Shown here piece by piece: positions 1 through 17,500 of a stretch of 64,000 bases of DNA (the first letter of the stretch is position 1; each line of letters starts with the position of its first letter). Origin of the DNA: Balanoglossus misakiensis (Eukaryota; Hemichordata); contig CM082595.2 of assembly GCA_040954595.2 (NCBI GenBank), forward strand, positions 5,208,001-5,272,000, given 5' to 3'. The position numbers and the translations under genes are program-made. The notes beneath the pieces are model-generated. The model was not told the DNA's origin. It searched no databases and saw nothing but the letters and a program-made list of their open reading frames with translations.

Positions 1-736
<736 letters not shown>

Positions 737-739
737 GGT

Positions 740-3700
740 TGAAAATACGACTGCGACAGGTAACACTGAAAAATCTGAAACAGAAAAGTACACAACTGCT
801 TGTTACCTTTTTATCATTTTGGGGACAAAAGTTGTAATTAATTTAGTGGATATTTGAATTCTCTGATTTGTGCAAATAGAAGTTTATGGTATCCTAGCCT
901 GGACAGTATAATTCTATAGTCTACACATTTTATATGACAACATGTTATATCAACCATAACATTTCTATTTGAAGTGTTAGCCATTTAGATAATAGCAACA
1001 ACGTGACTACTGTAGTGTAGGCCTTGTACTGAGACACCATTCACAACTTTATAATTCTAATATACAATTCTTTTACACACAACATGTACCTAAAGTGAAA
1101 GCCACACAAGTTAACTGCAGACATGGCCTGAGGTGAGTCCAAAACATCCTAAATCCAAGATATGGTTTCCGACAGAAATCTGAAGTCGTCAGTGAAACTC
1201 TACAGCGTGCACTGTTTGTAGTCGCCGCAGTGTGTTCTCTGACAAACATGATTTTTAAAAGCTTCGAGTCAATTTGAGGATTTCTAGAAATTTCTCTGAG
1301 TCAGCCCTATACCTTTGCATGCAGTGTGGATACTTTTCTCGAGTCACCAGTGAGTTTGTCGAGTCATTTGAGCTTAGAGGGCACACTGGTTGTCGGCTAC
1401 ATTTGACGAAAGCTGCAGGCTGTTATCTACCCAGCATTCTCCAAATAGCTATGCTGGAGGCCTGCCAGATAGTCTACTGTACTGCAGCCATATTTGGAAT
1501 AGAATGCATTTCCTCTCAGAGTTTCACAGCGCACCAAAATACTAAACTCAGTTTGTACTATTGCCATTTTCATTGAAATTTTGCACCAGGCTGGGTTCAA
1601 AGACCAGAAGCAAAAATTCATTTTAAAGCTCTATTAGATGCATCTCCATTAGCTGTATATTTTCATCAATAAGATTTCCTCAAAGAGCCTATCAAGATTA
1701 ATACTACATGCCATGTTGTCTTTTATCACTCCAATATACATCTCTTTAAAACTTTTACATGCATCAGAACACTGCCATTGAAGATACCCTGGTTAATTAC
1801 ATTGCAGCAGCAAGAGGGTTCTAAACATTGGCTGGCTTTAATCTCACATTGCTCGAAAGATGGCTTGGATTGCCGGGGCAACAACTATTTGCAAGAGGTG
1901 GTAGAGTAGTGACAGAAAGCATAAATCAACTGGTCCCTTTTAACGTAACTTAACAATGCAAACCCCGATGGGTCGAGTACTGTACGACCAGTTGAGTCAA
2001 ATCAGAGCATGTTACCTAGACCATACCAATGTTCTTGCAAATAATGGGCTTATAGCAAACTTTCCCATAGTTGTATTTGTTTGTGTGGATTGTCTATAGG
2101 GCCTTGTAGTAGAAAGAGGATTTTAATTTGAAGCATTCCTTGTTACATAATCAGATAATTGTTCTGAAGCCAACTGCTTGTAAGCCATTCAGGGGTAGAG
2201 TAGCTACCGACTCAATGAACAAAGGAATTGCCATCAGCTAAACACCTTCCTTGTGGATTTCAACAAGTGGTTTCGTGCACAGACTTGGTTGATATGCAAA
2301 TTGGCGTCATATATTTCTGGGTTCACATCCCATAAAAGCTTAGAACGAAAAGCAAAGCTACAGCAAAAGGCTACAATATATTCGCAACCGTGATGACTTA
2401 TGCTGGGGTGAAATAAAAAAAAAATGTAACCAAGTCTCTGAGCATTTCTGTTTGGCTTCTGTCCAAGATATTTAGTGTTTTTTGTTGTTGCAACACAACA
2501 GAATGAATCCACTTGATTTGCAATAAAGCTGGGTGTAATCGACAACAGACAACAATAGCTCGGTATGCAATTCTTTGACTACACTGCGATTGTTCCATCA
2601 ATATTTGCACACGGCAAGCTCGTTTGAAACTGCTGGTCAATTTTGCTGGGGTTCCAATGAAATGCATTCAGATGTGTACCTTTCAGATAAACAATGATGG
2701 AAACTACACCTACACATGAGTTGTTGACATGAAAAAATTACGTCAAAGTATGAAATAAATCTTTACAGCATTATTTTTGTCTGTCGCATGCTCACTTTGA
2801 TTGGGACTCATGACTTACTAAGAGTGGGCATTTTCACCAGTGACCAGAAAATATTGCAATAAAGACATCCATGACGTGATTGTACGGTTTCTGAAAGTGT
2901 GAGCTATCACGACGTAATACGACACAATTCCGCTCAATATGACGTAAATCATTTGTCATGGTCTTTTTTTACTTCAATTTGAGAATATCAAATATTCCCC
3001 TCCCTTTCCTCGTCTTGATAAAAAAAAAGCCTATCAAATGCATATAGCCTGTCTAATCACGTACGATTTCTCAAAGTAATTCTGTGAATATGGAAAACTG
3101 ATCAGATGGGTACATCAATCACCAGAAATAGGATTTCCTTTCTCTGTCTGAGAACCAAGACAAAACTTTCTTTCAACCACTTTAAAAAAGACCAAAACAA
3201 TCAATATTCGTCTACATCTATATTCACTAACCAGTGTAATCAGTGATTATTGAAATCTTTAATAGAAAAAAACGACATTCAAAATGTCAAGTACTTTGAA
3301 TGGAGAAGATTACATTTGGATAATATAGGCTCAATCAGTCCGACTTCTTTTATGACGGATGTTAGATGTTTCAAGGAGGGGATGCAATCAGTAGAGCATT
3401 ACAATCATGGTTGTTTAATGCACACGGAGGTCACCACTGTAACGGACCACCTGATTCACCACTTAGAAGTAGTATGCGCCCCAGGGGCAGATATTTCATC
3501 AAAATAACAGTCCTTCAAACTTTTCAATTCTTTGCTGAATTAAAAGAGTGTGGGCGAGCCTTCTTGAAAGTAACGGTGAAAAAACAGGGTGTTGACTGTC
3601 TTATTTTAGAAATCACTACTTTATTTTTTCTCTAGACAGGGGGATGGGGGATTCCCCCTGTTGACATACTGGCATCCCCATAGCAATTTGTTAAGGGGGA

Positions 3701-5400
3701 CCAGTGCCCCTTAAAATGAAGTCACTCAAATGTTCGAGATATTAAATTCCCCCTTACCAGAGTGGAATCCCCCTAAATATTCTGGTAAAGGGGGACATAT
3801 CCCCCCTGTTGATGCCATCCTGGATGAAACACTGGGTATGGTGGCAATTTTGAATTTCAAATTTTAGACAATACATACAGACTTTCCTTTTGACAGGGGA
3901 AAGAATTACACATGCACCTGGTCATTGCAAACAATTGCTGTGATTACCATATTTGATTTTCACAACCTTAATACAATTTATAGCTAACTTGGCATTGGTA
4001 ACACAGACATCAGCTGGGAATCTAGAGATGATTATTACCTACAAAGAACAATATTCAGGATATACCTCTTCAAACAAACTAATTTCTTGCACTGGCCATG
4101 GTGGCAACAGCAGGAAATTGAAAGTAACTCTCACTAATATGTAAATTTTTCTACCTTGACGAGGGACAAAAATCAGACATGGCTACTCAGGTAAGTGATA
4201 AAAATCTCACATGGCTACTTAGGTGTATGATAAAAACTCACATGGCTACAGCCTACTTAGGCGTATGATAAAAATCTCGCATGGCTACTTAGGTATGTGG
4301 TAAACATCTCATGATTGAAGTGGACAGAAATTCAAAATGGTGGATTTATGCCACATTTAACAAACACTTCCAAATAATGTTGCATTGTACAGAAATAAGG
4401 AAAACGGGAAAAAGTTGAACAAGTTCTACATGCGATGAAGATAGAATTATGACCACAAATATCAAATTCTTACAGCTGAGTGCAACACATGACCTCGTTT
4501 TAAGTTATGAAGGTTATTCCTATTGGACTTTGCCATTTGAAGGTCAACTGTTGAGCAAATCAGATGAACAAAGGGCATACTGCAAAACTATTGTGGTGCG
4601 ATAGGGTTGGGAACCACTTGATGTAAAAATAATTGATGAAAAAGTCTGCATTTGGCATGTAATTTGACAAACAATAAGAGGTTTTTAAATGTGCATCTCC
4701 ATCAAGACTCGGTAGTTTCAAATTGAATTTTGCATTGTTTATCATGTTACTATTGTTTGGCTTAAAAAAGTGTCTGCATATCATTATATTTACAATGTCA
4801 TTTCAGACTCAGGCGTTTAGCCTTTGGTCTTGCACATCAATACAATTTCTATATGGAATCGAACTGTTCTGAATAGGAACCATATTCAAAGCAAGGGAAA
4901 ATAAAGTAACACAGACTTTTGCCCTTCTATCCACTGGTTATATAGACTTGCACTTTTACAACAAGGGTCCACACTGGACCTGGACCCAGACACCTCAAAT
5001 TCTACAGTGAGCGCATGCGCATGCATACAGAACCATCAAAAATTTTCGGAACAAATTTTCTGACTGAGCATTGCACAGATTGAAATCACAGTAGATGCAG
5101 CCTGATCATTCATGTTATTTATGCAGGCAAATATCTGACATAATCGCGAGGGATCTACAGCCACCAGCGAACTGTAAATCTGACGTGACCTCGGGTCGAC
5201 CGGTCGCGTACGACACGTTTTCCTGTCTGCAGACGAACTTTTCAAGTGACCAAATTATAGGGCTCCCCCGACAAAACTTCGCCGGCGCCTCGACACTTCG
5301 AAACGCGAAAGCCCTTAAGCACACATAACATACAATAAAAATCGATAACCATAAGAAAATTTTCATAAAATATGCATTTAATGAACAAGGACATTTCCAC
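740..5400. other. Long non-coding stretch: leader intron or upstream region of GAPDH A
   Basis: I found no exon with recognisable protein similarity here. It contains AT-rich sequence, CCCCCT/GGGGGA-rich patches near 3640-3810, and a short tandem repeat at 4171-4313. It is probably the first intron of GAPDH copy A if the leader exon at 5405 is real; otherwise it is intergenic. Confidence 0.5.
4171..4313. repeat. Imperfect tandem repeat, about 32-bp unit, four copies
   Basis: The phrase CATGGCTACTTAGGT followed by a GATAAAAATCTC-like tail recurs four times with small indels. It is a minisatellite in non-coding sequence. Confidence 0.8.
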
Positions 5401-5404
5401 TTAC

Positions 5405-5470
5405 CAAGCAGAATAGGCTCCACAGACGACGAGACAGATCATGCGCAGACCCCCTGTGTCACGTGATTCG
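5405..5470 (-). other. Candidate 5' noncoding exon of GAPDH copy A
   Basis: On the minus strand a strong donor (CTTG followed by GTAAGTGG) ends a short CpG-containing stretch at 5405. It lies upstream of the copy A start codon with no other gene between, so it could be an untranslated leader exon spliced to a point just before 736. The upstream boundary is a guess. No transcript evidence is available. Confidence 0.3.
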
Positions 5471-6313
5471 CTGCACGTACCTGTGATTCCGAGTTTTTAA
5501 CGAACCTTACAGATTTAATTTTTCTCCTTTTAGCAACAAATGCCACACCCCCCTGGTATCTAACTATTCCTTAGTAGTGATTTTAACTGATGTTAAACAG
5601 GACTAGCTCGCAAATTACAATTCAAAGTTACTTCCGGAGATTGCCGAACTGAGGGCATGAACCCGAGTGCAGCTGCACGCATCAATTTGCTGACGCGTCA
5701 AACGCGCTCGCGTCGACGCGCATGTTGTCTGCACAATCTGACCTTGAACATTCTTGACATGTGATCTGTGCAGTGGTCATCCTGACCGGATAAATATATG
5801 ACAGCAGTACTGCACTATTATTGTTTGTTCGCTATAATACAAAAACAAAGATGGACAATTACGTAACCAGGGGAACACAAAGACTGTTGACAGAACTCAT
5901 TAACTGTTTCCCGTTATATGCAAATGAGAAAGTTGGTGTTGGCCAATTGGAACACAGCATGCTCACGGGCCTGGGCCTGAGCTGAGGGTATACCCCCCCC
6001 CCCCCCCCCCCCCATGGTATAGCTGCCTTTCCACAGCTATCTCTATATACTAATTTCCTAAACCTGTTCTACATGCAGAACTTTTACTTCTTTCCTTATT
6101 CAGACAATATTCCACATCTATTTGGAGGAGTGATTCAATGCCTGTGATGTGGATTAATTTATAAAAAAATATAATCGTGCCAATTTTACCTTTTAGAATT
6201 TCATACAAACATTTTTTAATATTGCAAAAACTTACATAACCAAATTACATTCATCACAATGCTATCACACAACAACATAAATGCAGGGCATGACATGGCT
6301 GGCAGAAATAAAC
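5471..6313. other. Intergenic spacer between the two GAPDH copies
   Basis: No coding similarity was seen. It holds CpG-rich sequence near 5640-5730 and a C homopolymer of about 21 bases at 5994-6014. It lies between the presumed 5' end of copy A and the 3' end of copy B, so it probably includes copy A promoter sequence. Confidence 0.5.
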
Positions 6314-6319
6314 TTTATT
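6314..6319 (-). terminator. Polyadenylation signal of GAPDH copy B
   Basis: AATAAA on the minus strand, about 25 bases past the TAG at 6345-6347. Position and sequence fit the transcript's 3' end. Confidence 0.75.
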
Positions 6320-6344
6320 TGAATTCAACAATCAATCCTTGAAA

Positions 6345-10016
<3,672 letters not shown>

Positions 10017-12113
10017 TTTTTTACTTTGTCTATTTCACAAGCTACTCTAAGTACCTGGAAAAAAGATGAGCACACATATTAGTAGTAAACATGACAAACT
10101 AAAACAAACTCTTTGTCTATGAACTTTGAATCTTATTTTCAAACTGAAGATAATTACCTTTAGGTCTAGTATGTTGATTTCCTGTCTTAGAAGATCAACT
10201 GGTCTTGGACTACTTACAAGTAGAATAGGTGCAGAGTTTAACACTTAATTTTATAACTTTTGTATGTTGTAAGTGTATACTAGTTTTCTGTGTCACTTGA
10301 GAATAACGCCCCTCCCCCCCCCCCATATTAACTGCCTAGTCACGCGAGATCTCGCAAGGTCTCGTGGAGTTCGGAAAATGGTCTATGGCAGTCATGGTCC
10401 GTGTCCTGGTGTTGGGTTTTGCTAATGCCATCCCTTCACCGGCAAAACTCGAGCCGGTTGCAAAGCACGGTCACGGCATAGCTGCGAATCCGTAGCCCTA
10501 CCACTTCCCCATGTCAGTTGACGGCGCGGGGACGCGTGGTAGGGCTACACTGGCAACAAGGTCAATGCAGGTCATCGCCGGCCGCGCTAGGGTCTGGCAG
10601 TCGGCGAAACATGCACCCCCCCCCCCCCGGCCTAAACACACAGACCCCACATGTCCTAGAACGGCCAGCCAATGATCTTCTATAAAGTATAAGTTTATAC
10701 TTCACAACTCACCGATTTCTCGGCCTTCCATGCACTGACGAGTGACGTGCGTGCGCACGTTAGGGCATATGTAGTCTATCTATGGTTTAGGGGTAGTCGC
10801 TAGAGTTGTAGACAAAGAAACTTGGAATCATTGAAATGGTGTGAACAAAACAGATGAGATATGCAATTTTGCATGTAGTGTATACATCTACATGTATACA
10901 GTTTTAATACAGGGAAGGGTATTTTTTAAAATTAAAACAGACCTTTTGCATTTTTAATCCGCAGTTAGCTGCGCTCCCTACCGGGGCTCCCTACATCACA
11001 TGTACATTTCCCGAAATCAGCACTTCTATCACGCACGTCACACGCGCGCGTGTCACGATCAGCTGGGGGGGGGGGGGGGGGGGGGGCTCTATCATTATGG
11101 ATACGAGCAATAAAAATACCTCAGATGACAACTTATTTTACATCGTATTGTCAGCGTGCAAAACTGTAAGTGGTATTTCTACATATAAAAGAGTAATTTA
11201 AACAGAGGTCATAGAAACCTTCGTAAATGTGAAATATGATTATAATATACATCATGCTAATACTGTGTCATGATTCGCCAGAATCCGTCACGTGATAGGA
11301 AAATAGAATCGACTTTGAATCCCTCAGCTGCCAACTTTTTGCATGATGTCCATGATCTTACTTTCAAACTCAGACCTAAGTGATAAATATGCACAAACAC
11401 ATCATCAACCCTGGATTTAATTATGAGCAAGTTAATAAATAATAAACAAGTGCCACACCCGTTTATTCAACCAACCAAAGGTTGCAGTTCTCATGGCAAC
11501 CTTATATCTAGCCAATCATACATTTGCAGTTGGTGGCCACGGAAAAAAGCGCCCAACAAGAGGTTATTCAAAGACACACTGTTGTAAACCTTTAACAAAG
11601 TTTTCATAGCATGCCATTTATTTTGCATAACAGTTTTTACAAATAATCTCAGTCTAATGAGTAATAATTAATAATGACAATTTACTTTCACATTCAAAAG
11701 TATTCTTCTTTGTCTTTGTATAATCAATGCAAACCATTTCATTTGGAATATTAAATATTGTTGCACTAGGTGATTGATGTGAAACTGTTTAAAAAAAAAT
11801 TACTAAAACAAATTTGGGTTCAGATCCCACTTGTATTTTAAAAAGGTTTGTACTTTTAACGCATGTAAGGCATATATTATTGAAATATTTTCAAATTATT
11901 CAAAATTCTACTGGATCTACTGCAGACCACACTTTTGATTCAAGTAACTGCAGGAAGTCATTTGCATAAGGATGTACGATCAGTAAACTTGAAAGTATTG
12001 TCATTACTTTTACTTGTTGAATTTTAGTTTCCCCTTTGAAAGCATAATAAAAAAAAATGAAATATGGGGGTCACAACGCTTGCTTTTGAAGTACAAGGCC
12101 ACGTGTTACATTG
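10017..12113. other. GAPDH B upstream region and spacer to the LIG3 3' end
   Basis: No coding exon was recognised. 10185-10385 resembles a dispersed inverted-repeat element. 10310-11090 is GC- and CpG-rich with C/G homopolymers at about 10312-10323, 10615-10628 and 11065-11087 (about 23 G). On the minus strand a splice acceptor (CTTTTTTCCAG) near 10058 could join a leader exon to the start codon at 10016. The rest, to 12113, is AT-rich. GAPDH B promoter elements are probably here, but I cannot place the transcription start. Confidence 0.5.
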
Positions 12114-12119
12114 TTTATT
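12114..12119 (-). terminator. Polyadenylation signal of LIG3
   Basis: AATAAA on the minus strand, about 65 bases past the LIG3 stop codon. Confidence 0.7.
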
Positions 12120-12184
12120 GAAGAAAACTGCCGATTTTCACACATCATATTTCCTGACTTGTACCACTAGTAAATTGATGACGG

Positions 12185-12742
12185 CTACTTGGGGACAAGC
12201 TTCTTGTTCTTGATACACTGCCACAACCAATCAGAAGTCACATGCTTGTCGGAATCGACATTCTGAAAAGCGAAGAGATTCATGAAATCAAAAGAAATTT
12301 TATCGGTAATTGGTCACACGCGTACACACACACACACACACATGGGTGTTAATTATATGGAGAAAAGGCAAAGTAGTAGGTGACGATGTAAACTTTCTCA
12401 AATATTAATTCAAAATGGCCGCCAGTCACTGTGTTATGTCTGTGGGAAAAATATAAAGTAGTGATTCCCATGAAAATAAGATGGCGAACACCCTGTTTTC
12501 TTCGCAAAAAAAAAAGATAAGGAGGATTTAATAATGAGTTACCTTTTTATCATCACTGTCATCAACAATGTGAGTTGCCATGTCCTGATCATAGTCGGCA
12601 ACAATGTTGCCATCAAAGGCGATTATGTATCGTTTCAACAGATCATGACGGGATGTTGTCTTTGGCAGGAAAATTTGCATACCAGTGAAGACATCAGGTA
12701 AATGCTGAAAAAGGACAAAAACCACCAATAAGGGCATATTAC

Positions 12743-12828
<86 letters not shown>

Positions 12829-12878
12829 CATAGATTAGATACATACATACATACATACATACATACATACATACACAC

Positions 12879-12917
<39 letters not shown>

Positions 12918-14400
12918 TACATACATACATACATACATACATACATACATACATACATACATACATACATACATACATACATACATACATACATACATAC
13001 ATACCTTGCTAGGTGTGGCACCTTTTGAGGGTGACTTCATTTCTGTTCTAGCTGTGTGGTCATACTGTTCAAGATGTTTGGGGTTTTTCTGGTAGCAGTC
13101 TGGTCCATACTTGCAAAACGGCTTCTGAAATAACAAAATCAACTCATCCGTTCTACAGACGTACTTCTTTAACCCTTTCACCCCCAGTTTCCTCTTTAGA
13201 GGTCCAACCTTACCATAGAAAACAATGGGTTTGGACCAAACCATGGTGGTGAAAGGGTTAAGTAACGTACTAAAATGTATAATCAGATGTTTGATGTTCT
13301 CTTGAATAGTTTTGTCTTCAAATGGTGTGTGTTTAGGGTCGGAGGGTATAGGTGATTATTGTAACTTTGTACACAGGATTAAGTAAAAACCTGTCCAAGC
13401 AGTAGTATTAAAAAAAATGTCACCATTGATGTTTTGCCAAAAAGATCCAAAGAACTTCGAACCTTCTTAATGGCTGGCTCATCATCATCTTCTTCTTCTT
13501 CTTCCTGTCGTTTCCTTTTCACTAAAGCCTTCCCTTTCGATGGGCTGGAGGAGATAGCACCCCCAAAGTTGTCATTCTGTCTCTTAGCTTTCCCTTTCGA
13601 CGGGCTAGATGAAGTGATCTCGCCATTGCTGTTTTCGTTGGATGTCTTGGTGGTGCTTGTCCCTAGCATATCAGGGATGTCCGAGTGTTCTTTGGATTTC
13701 TTGTACAGTAACTGTGAAATAAAATAAAAGCAACTACTGTAAAACGGGTTATTTTCGCGGCAGGATATTTTTTGCGATATCAAAAGAGGCAACTGTTACA
13801 CGAATGACATCATAGTTCTTGCATGATGCACACGATTTCGTCATAGTTCTTGCCTGTTTCGCGCAATTTTCATAAAATTTGCGTATTTGACATTGTTATT
13901 TTAACTTCTGGGTTTACGAAGCTCTAAAAAGTTTAGGGTCGGCGAGTTAAAATAAGGGTAGGTCGGGTAATCGGAATTGCACAATTTTTTTTATTTTGGC
14001 CTGATTATCTGCAAGTACCTTTAGTCTGGGCAAATCCGTGGCCTCTTCCCACGACTTATCATCCCGGATCTTGGTGCAGCGGGGAAATCGGATTGATATT
14101 CCATCGGCCGTGTGCGAGCTGGACTGGCTGAACTCCGCTCCCGTTATCTCCCACACAGGTGCCAGCTGGAATGAACGCACACGGAAGGGGATTATTCTCC
14201 GGCTGCAAGATCAGGCCGTTTATTAAAAACCCCACTTTCAGCACATTTTTAATCAATAAAATTCTCCGACCTTTTCCTCCTCCTGAGTCAACAGATGACA
14301 CCATTTTGAATTTATGAAGATTCTAATACCTGTGTGCACCTTCAATGCACTCTTGTAACGAGTGGCTGAATAAATGGGTGTGGATAGATAGATATACATG

Positions 14401-14436
<36 letters not shown>

Positions 14437-14443
14437 TACATGT

Positions 14444-14478
<35 letters not shown>

Positions 14479-14485
14479 TACATGT

Positions 14486-14516
<31 letters not shown>

Positions 14517-17500
14517 TACATGTATAGATAGATAGATACATGTAGATAGATAGATGGACGGACGGACGGGTGGGTGGGTGGGTAGGTGGATGGACGGACA
14601 GACAGACAGACAGGTAGATAGAGAAACAGACTGACACAGACAGACAGAAATATAGACATGTATTGAATTTTTGATGACAAACACATTGGCATAGGTAAAA
14701 TCCTGCCGCTATACTTTTTTGGGGGTGGAGTGTGTACGTGTTTACGGGTGTCAGGTCAGAGTGAAGCCAGAAATGGCAACAGGAGACATGGAAGGTTGTG
14801 CATGACGACTTCCTGTGGCGTCAAGCGGTTGCTAGCATTGGCTTTGCGCAATCGTGATGAAGCCCACCACCAGGTCAAAGATATCCTTGGAACCCAGGAA
14901 CTCGGGAATTAATGAGAAGTAGTCAAGGGTGACAGCACAAAAATGACAGTTGGTCTGTCTTCCAACAGAATCACGAATATGCATCTCTTATACAACTTGT
15001 TGATCTGTTTTTTTCTTGAACCGAATCTACGATCCAAAATGTTAAACAGTTCAGTCATATCCTGTGTACATCTACTTCGGAACAATACACAGGTTGTGGT
15101 TTCAGTCACTGATACAAAGTTCCTATTTTCATCAAGATAATACTATAGTTCCATCCCATTGTTCCGCTGGCATAGTTGGGCCCAAGTAAATGGAAACAGG
15201 GAGAGTTTCAAAGTGTGAACATTCATCTGTGACACACACACATGCGCACATACAAATACATGCACGCACACAAATACACACACACTCACAAACAAATACA
15301 CACACACACACACACAGTTTGTCTATCTGGTCTGTCTGAAAAATCTTCATGTATGCATAAAGGCATTAGCAACCGTGTATTCCCAGACACATAACAGAGG
15401 ACAAGGCGCAGTGCTAATGTCTAAAAGCATTGGCGATGCTTATTCTGTTATTCGCGCAGGTAGATATATATCCCAGCTTACTTTTGGGTCTTTGACAACA
15501 AAATCTGGAACCAGAGATTTATTGATCAACAGCCAACTGGGGACCCGGGTCACGTCTTTGCTGATCTTCACCACCTGAAGCGTTTTGTTGATCTGGTCTA
15601 AGGTCTTGTCGTCATGGCCGCCGCTGCACTTGGTAACCGTGCACCATTTCCCCGAGTCCGGATCGTACACGCCCATCATAAATACGGACATGATTCCACC
15701 TATGTTGAAAGACGGGAGTTCAAATAAAGATATCTTTATGCATACCTGCGATCAACTTCAAAGCTTAATAAACACCACTGCAAAATAACCAATGCAGGGA
15801 ACGTTTCCCAAAAGTAAAACCAGAAAGTCTCGAATACCTTTATCTGACTTGTACTTTTCCTAAAATGTACTAGATTAAACAATGGGGTGACGAATATTTA
15901 ACTCAAAAGTCTACTATTTCAACATTATTTAGACACATTTTGGATTGGCCCAAATCTACTGTTTTCTACAGTAAAATTGGACTTCTACACAAGGAAACAG
16001 GGGACTGAAAGGCTTAACAGTCAAGCTCTGAAAATGCAAGCAGAATCTCATGCAAATTTTGCAAGTCACTGATTTTCACGAAAGGTTGTGAGTTTAAATA
16101 TTTTCAATTTCATAGTTCCGAATATCGATAACATGCTCATTTCTTGCTAGAAAATCCACAACACGCTTGGTTTCTCTCTGTATATAGACGTAAAACACAC
16201 AGCTGAGTGTGTGTGGTGCGAAATTCTAATAGACTCCTGGCAGAAACTGACCCCTAGAGGGAGACATACCTTTGTTCCCTGTTCCATAGTACGCCCCGAG
16301 GACGACCAAATCTGCCGTGTCGGCCATGGCCCCCTCAGCTAAGTAGTCTTTCTTCACTTTCAACCAATGCCGTTTCCCTGGCTCGTAAAAACTCTGTTGG
16401 TATCAGAAAAAAAAAGTGGCATTTTCCTTTGTAAGATTATTCCACAAAACCGATGCTACCAAATATAACAAATTCGTGTCGCTTCGAATTACATTTCTTT
16501 CATTAATTTTCATCAACACAAAGTCTTTGTTTCAGTTAACAATTGCTATCGGAAAAGTCTTTATTTGTCAATTTATGCTGATGGGGGAATTAAATTGTAC
16601 ACTAAAATATCAATATATTTCGGTATTAAAATTGCCAAGAACGTTGCTATATACTCCAACCAGGTATCAATTTATTGGGTAAATTACTCAATCTCTGTGG
16701 CTGGTTCACGAAAACTCAGTTAGTTATTTGACAGCCACATGGAAGAATAATCATCCACTGTACTGGAATATCACTACAATCGTGGAGGCCCAGACACATT
16801 CGCGATTTTTTTCCTTTTCTGCATTTCAGACTCACCTTCAGATCTTTTAAGACCAGTCCTTCTAAGCCCTCTCTGATGGTTCTCATAATCAAGCCTTTCA
16901 AATCGTCCGGTTTCTACAAAGACAGAATTACATTATCACTATCCAATTTTTGGTAGTTTGTGATAGCGATGTTTCCACGACATAATTAGATTCAATGAAA
17001 GATGGAAAATAAATGACCTTAGAGAATATCCTTATATAATTTGCACTTTATGAAGCGATAGTTTCATTTTCATATCCACACTTTTTTTCAATATTCATGA
17101 CATTTTAATCAATTCTACATTTATTGAAATATGATTAACATTTAAAACATCAAAGACAGTCAGATTTTGCCATTGTATTTTATGACTAGATTTCAAATTG
17201 ACAATGGACAATTCCAATTTGCAATGTCACAATTAAATCCCACCACCCCTAAAAACCAAATGGTTGAGCCCTTGATTAGGATACTCACAGTGACCAGCTG
17301 AGCCTCTGTAAACATAATTTTATTCGGAATCTCTGTCATGTTTTCTCTCAGTATTTTCTTCCGTTGTGTTATTGGCCTGTCAACGCAAAAAAAATAAACT
17401 CGCTGAAATTCTTCTTGTGCAGAAAAACCGAGAAAACCAACGCAAACCAATGCTGCAATCCTATTTAAGATGTAGCCATTTACCAATTAGCATTATCGCC

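Noticed and set aside
3250-3635. Overlapping plus-strand frames of 85-89 residues
   Set aside because: No similarity, no consistent splice sites, AT-rich non-coding context.
10200-10250. Apparent match between upstream sequence of GAPDH B (CACCTATTCTACTTG) and the candidate leader exon of copy A
   Set aside because: The copy B stretch belongs to the dispersed element with AACTCTGCACCTATTCTA also at 39.8 and 41.9 kb, so the similarity need not reflect homologous leader exons.
12528-13244. Long minus-strand frame with hundreds of residues of VCMY and IYLS repeats
   Set aside because: It runs through two real LIG3 exons and the microsatellite between them; the repeat residues are intron translation.
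14253-14684. IYLS/MYIY repeat frames
   Set aside because: GATA microsatellite in LIG3 intron 14 with no codon or homology support.
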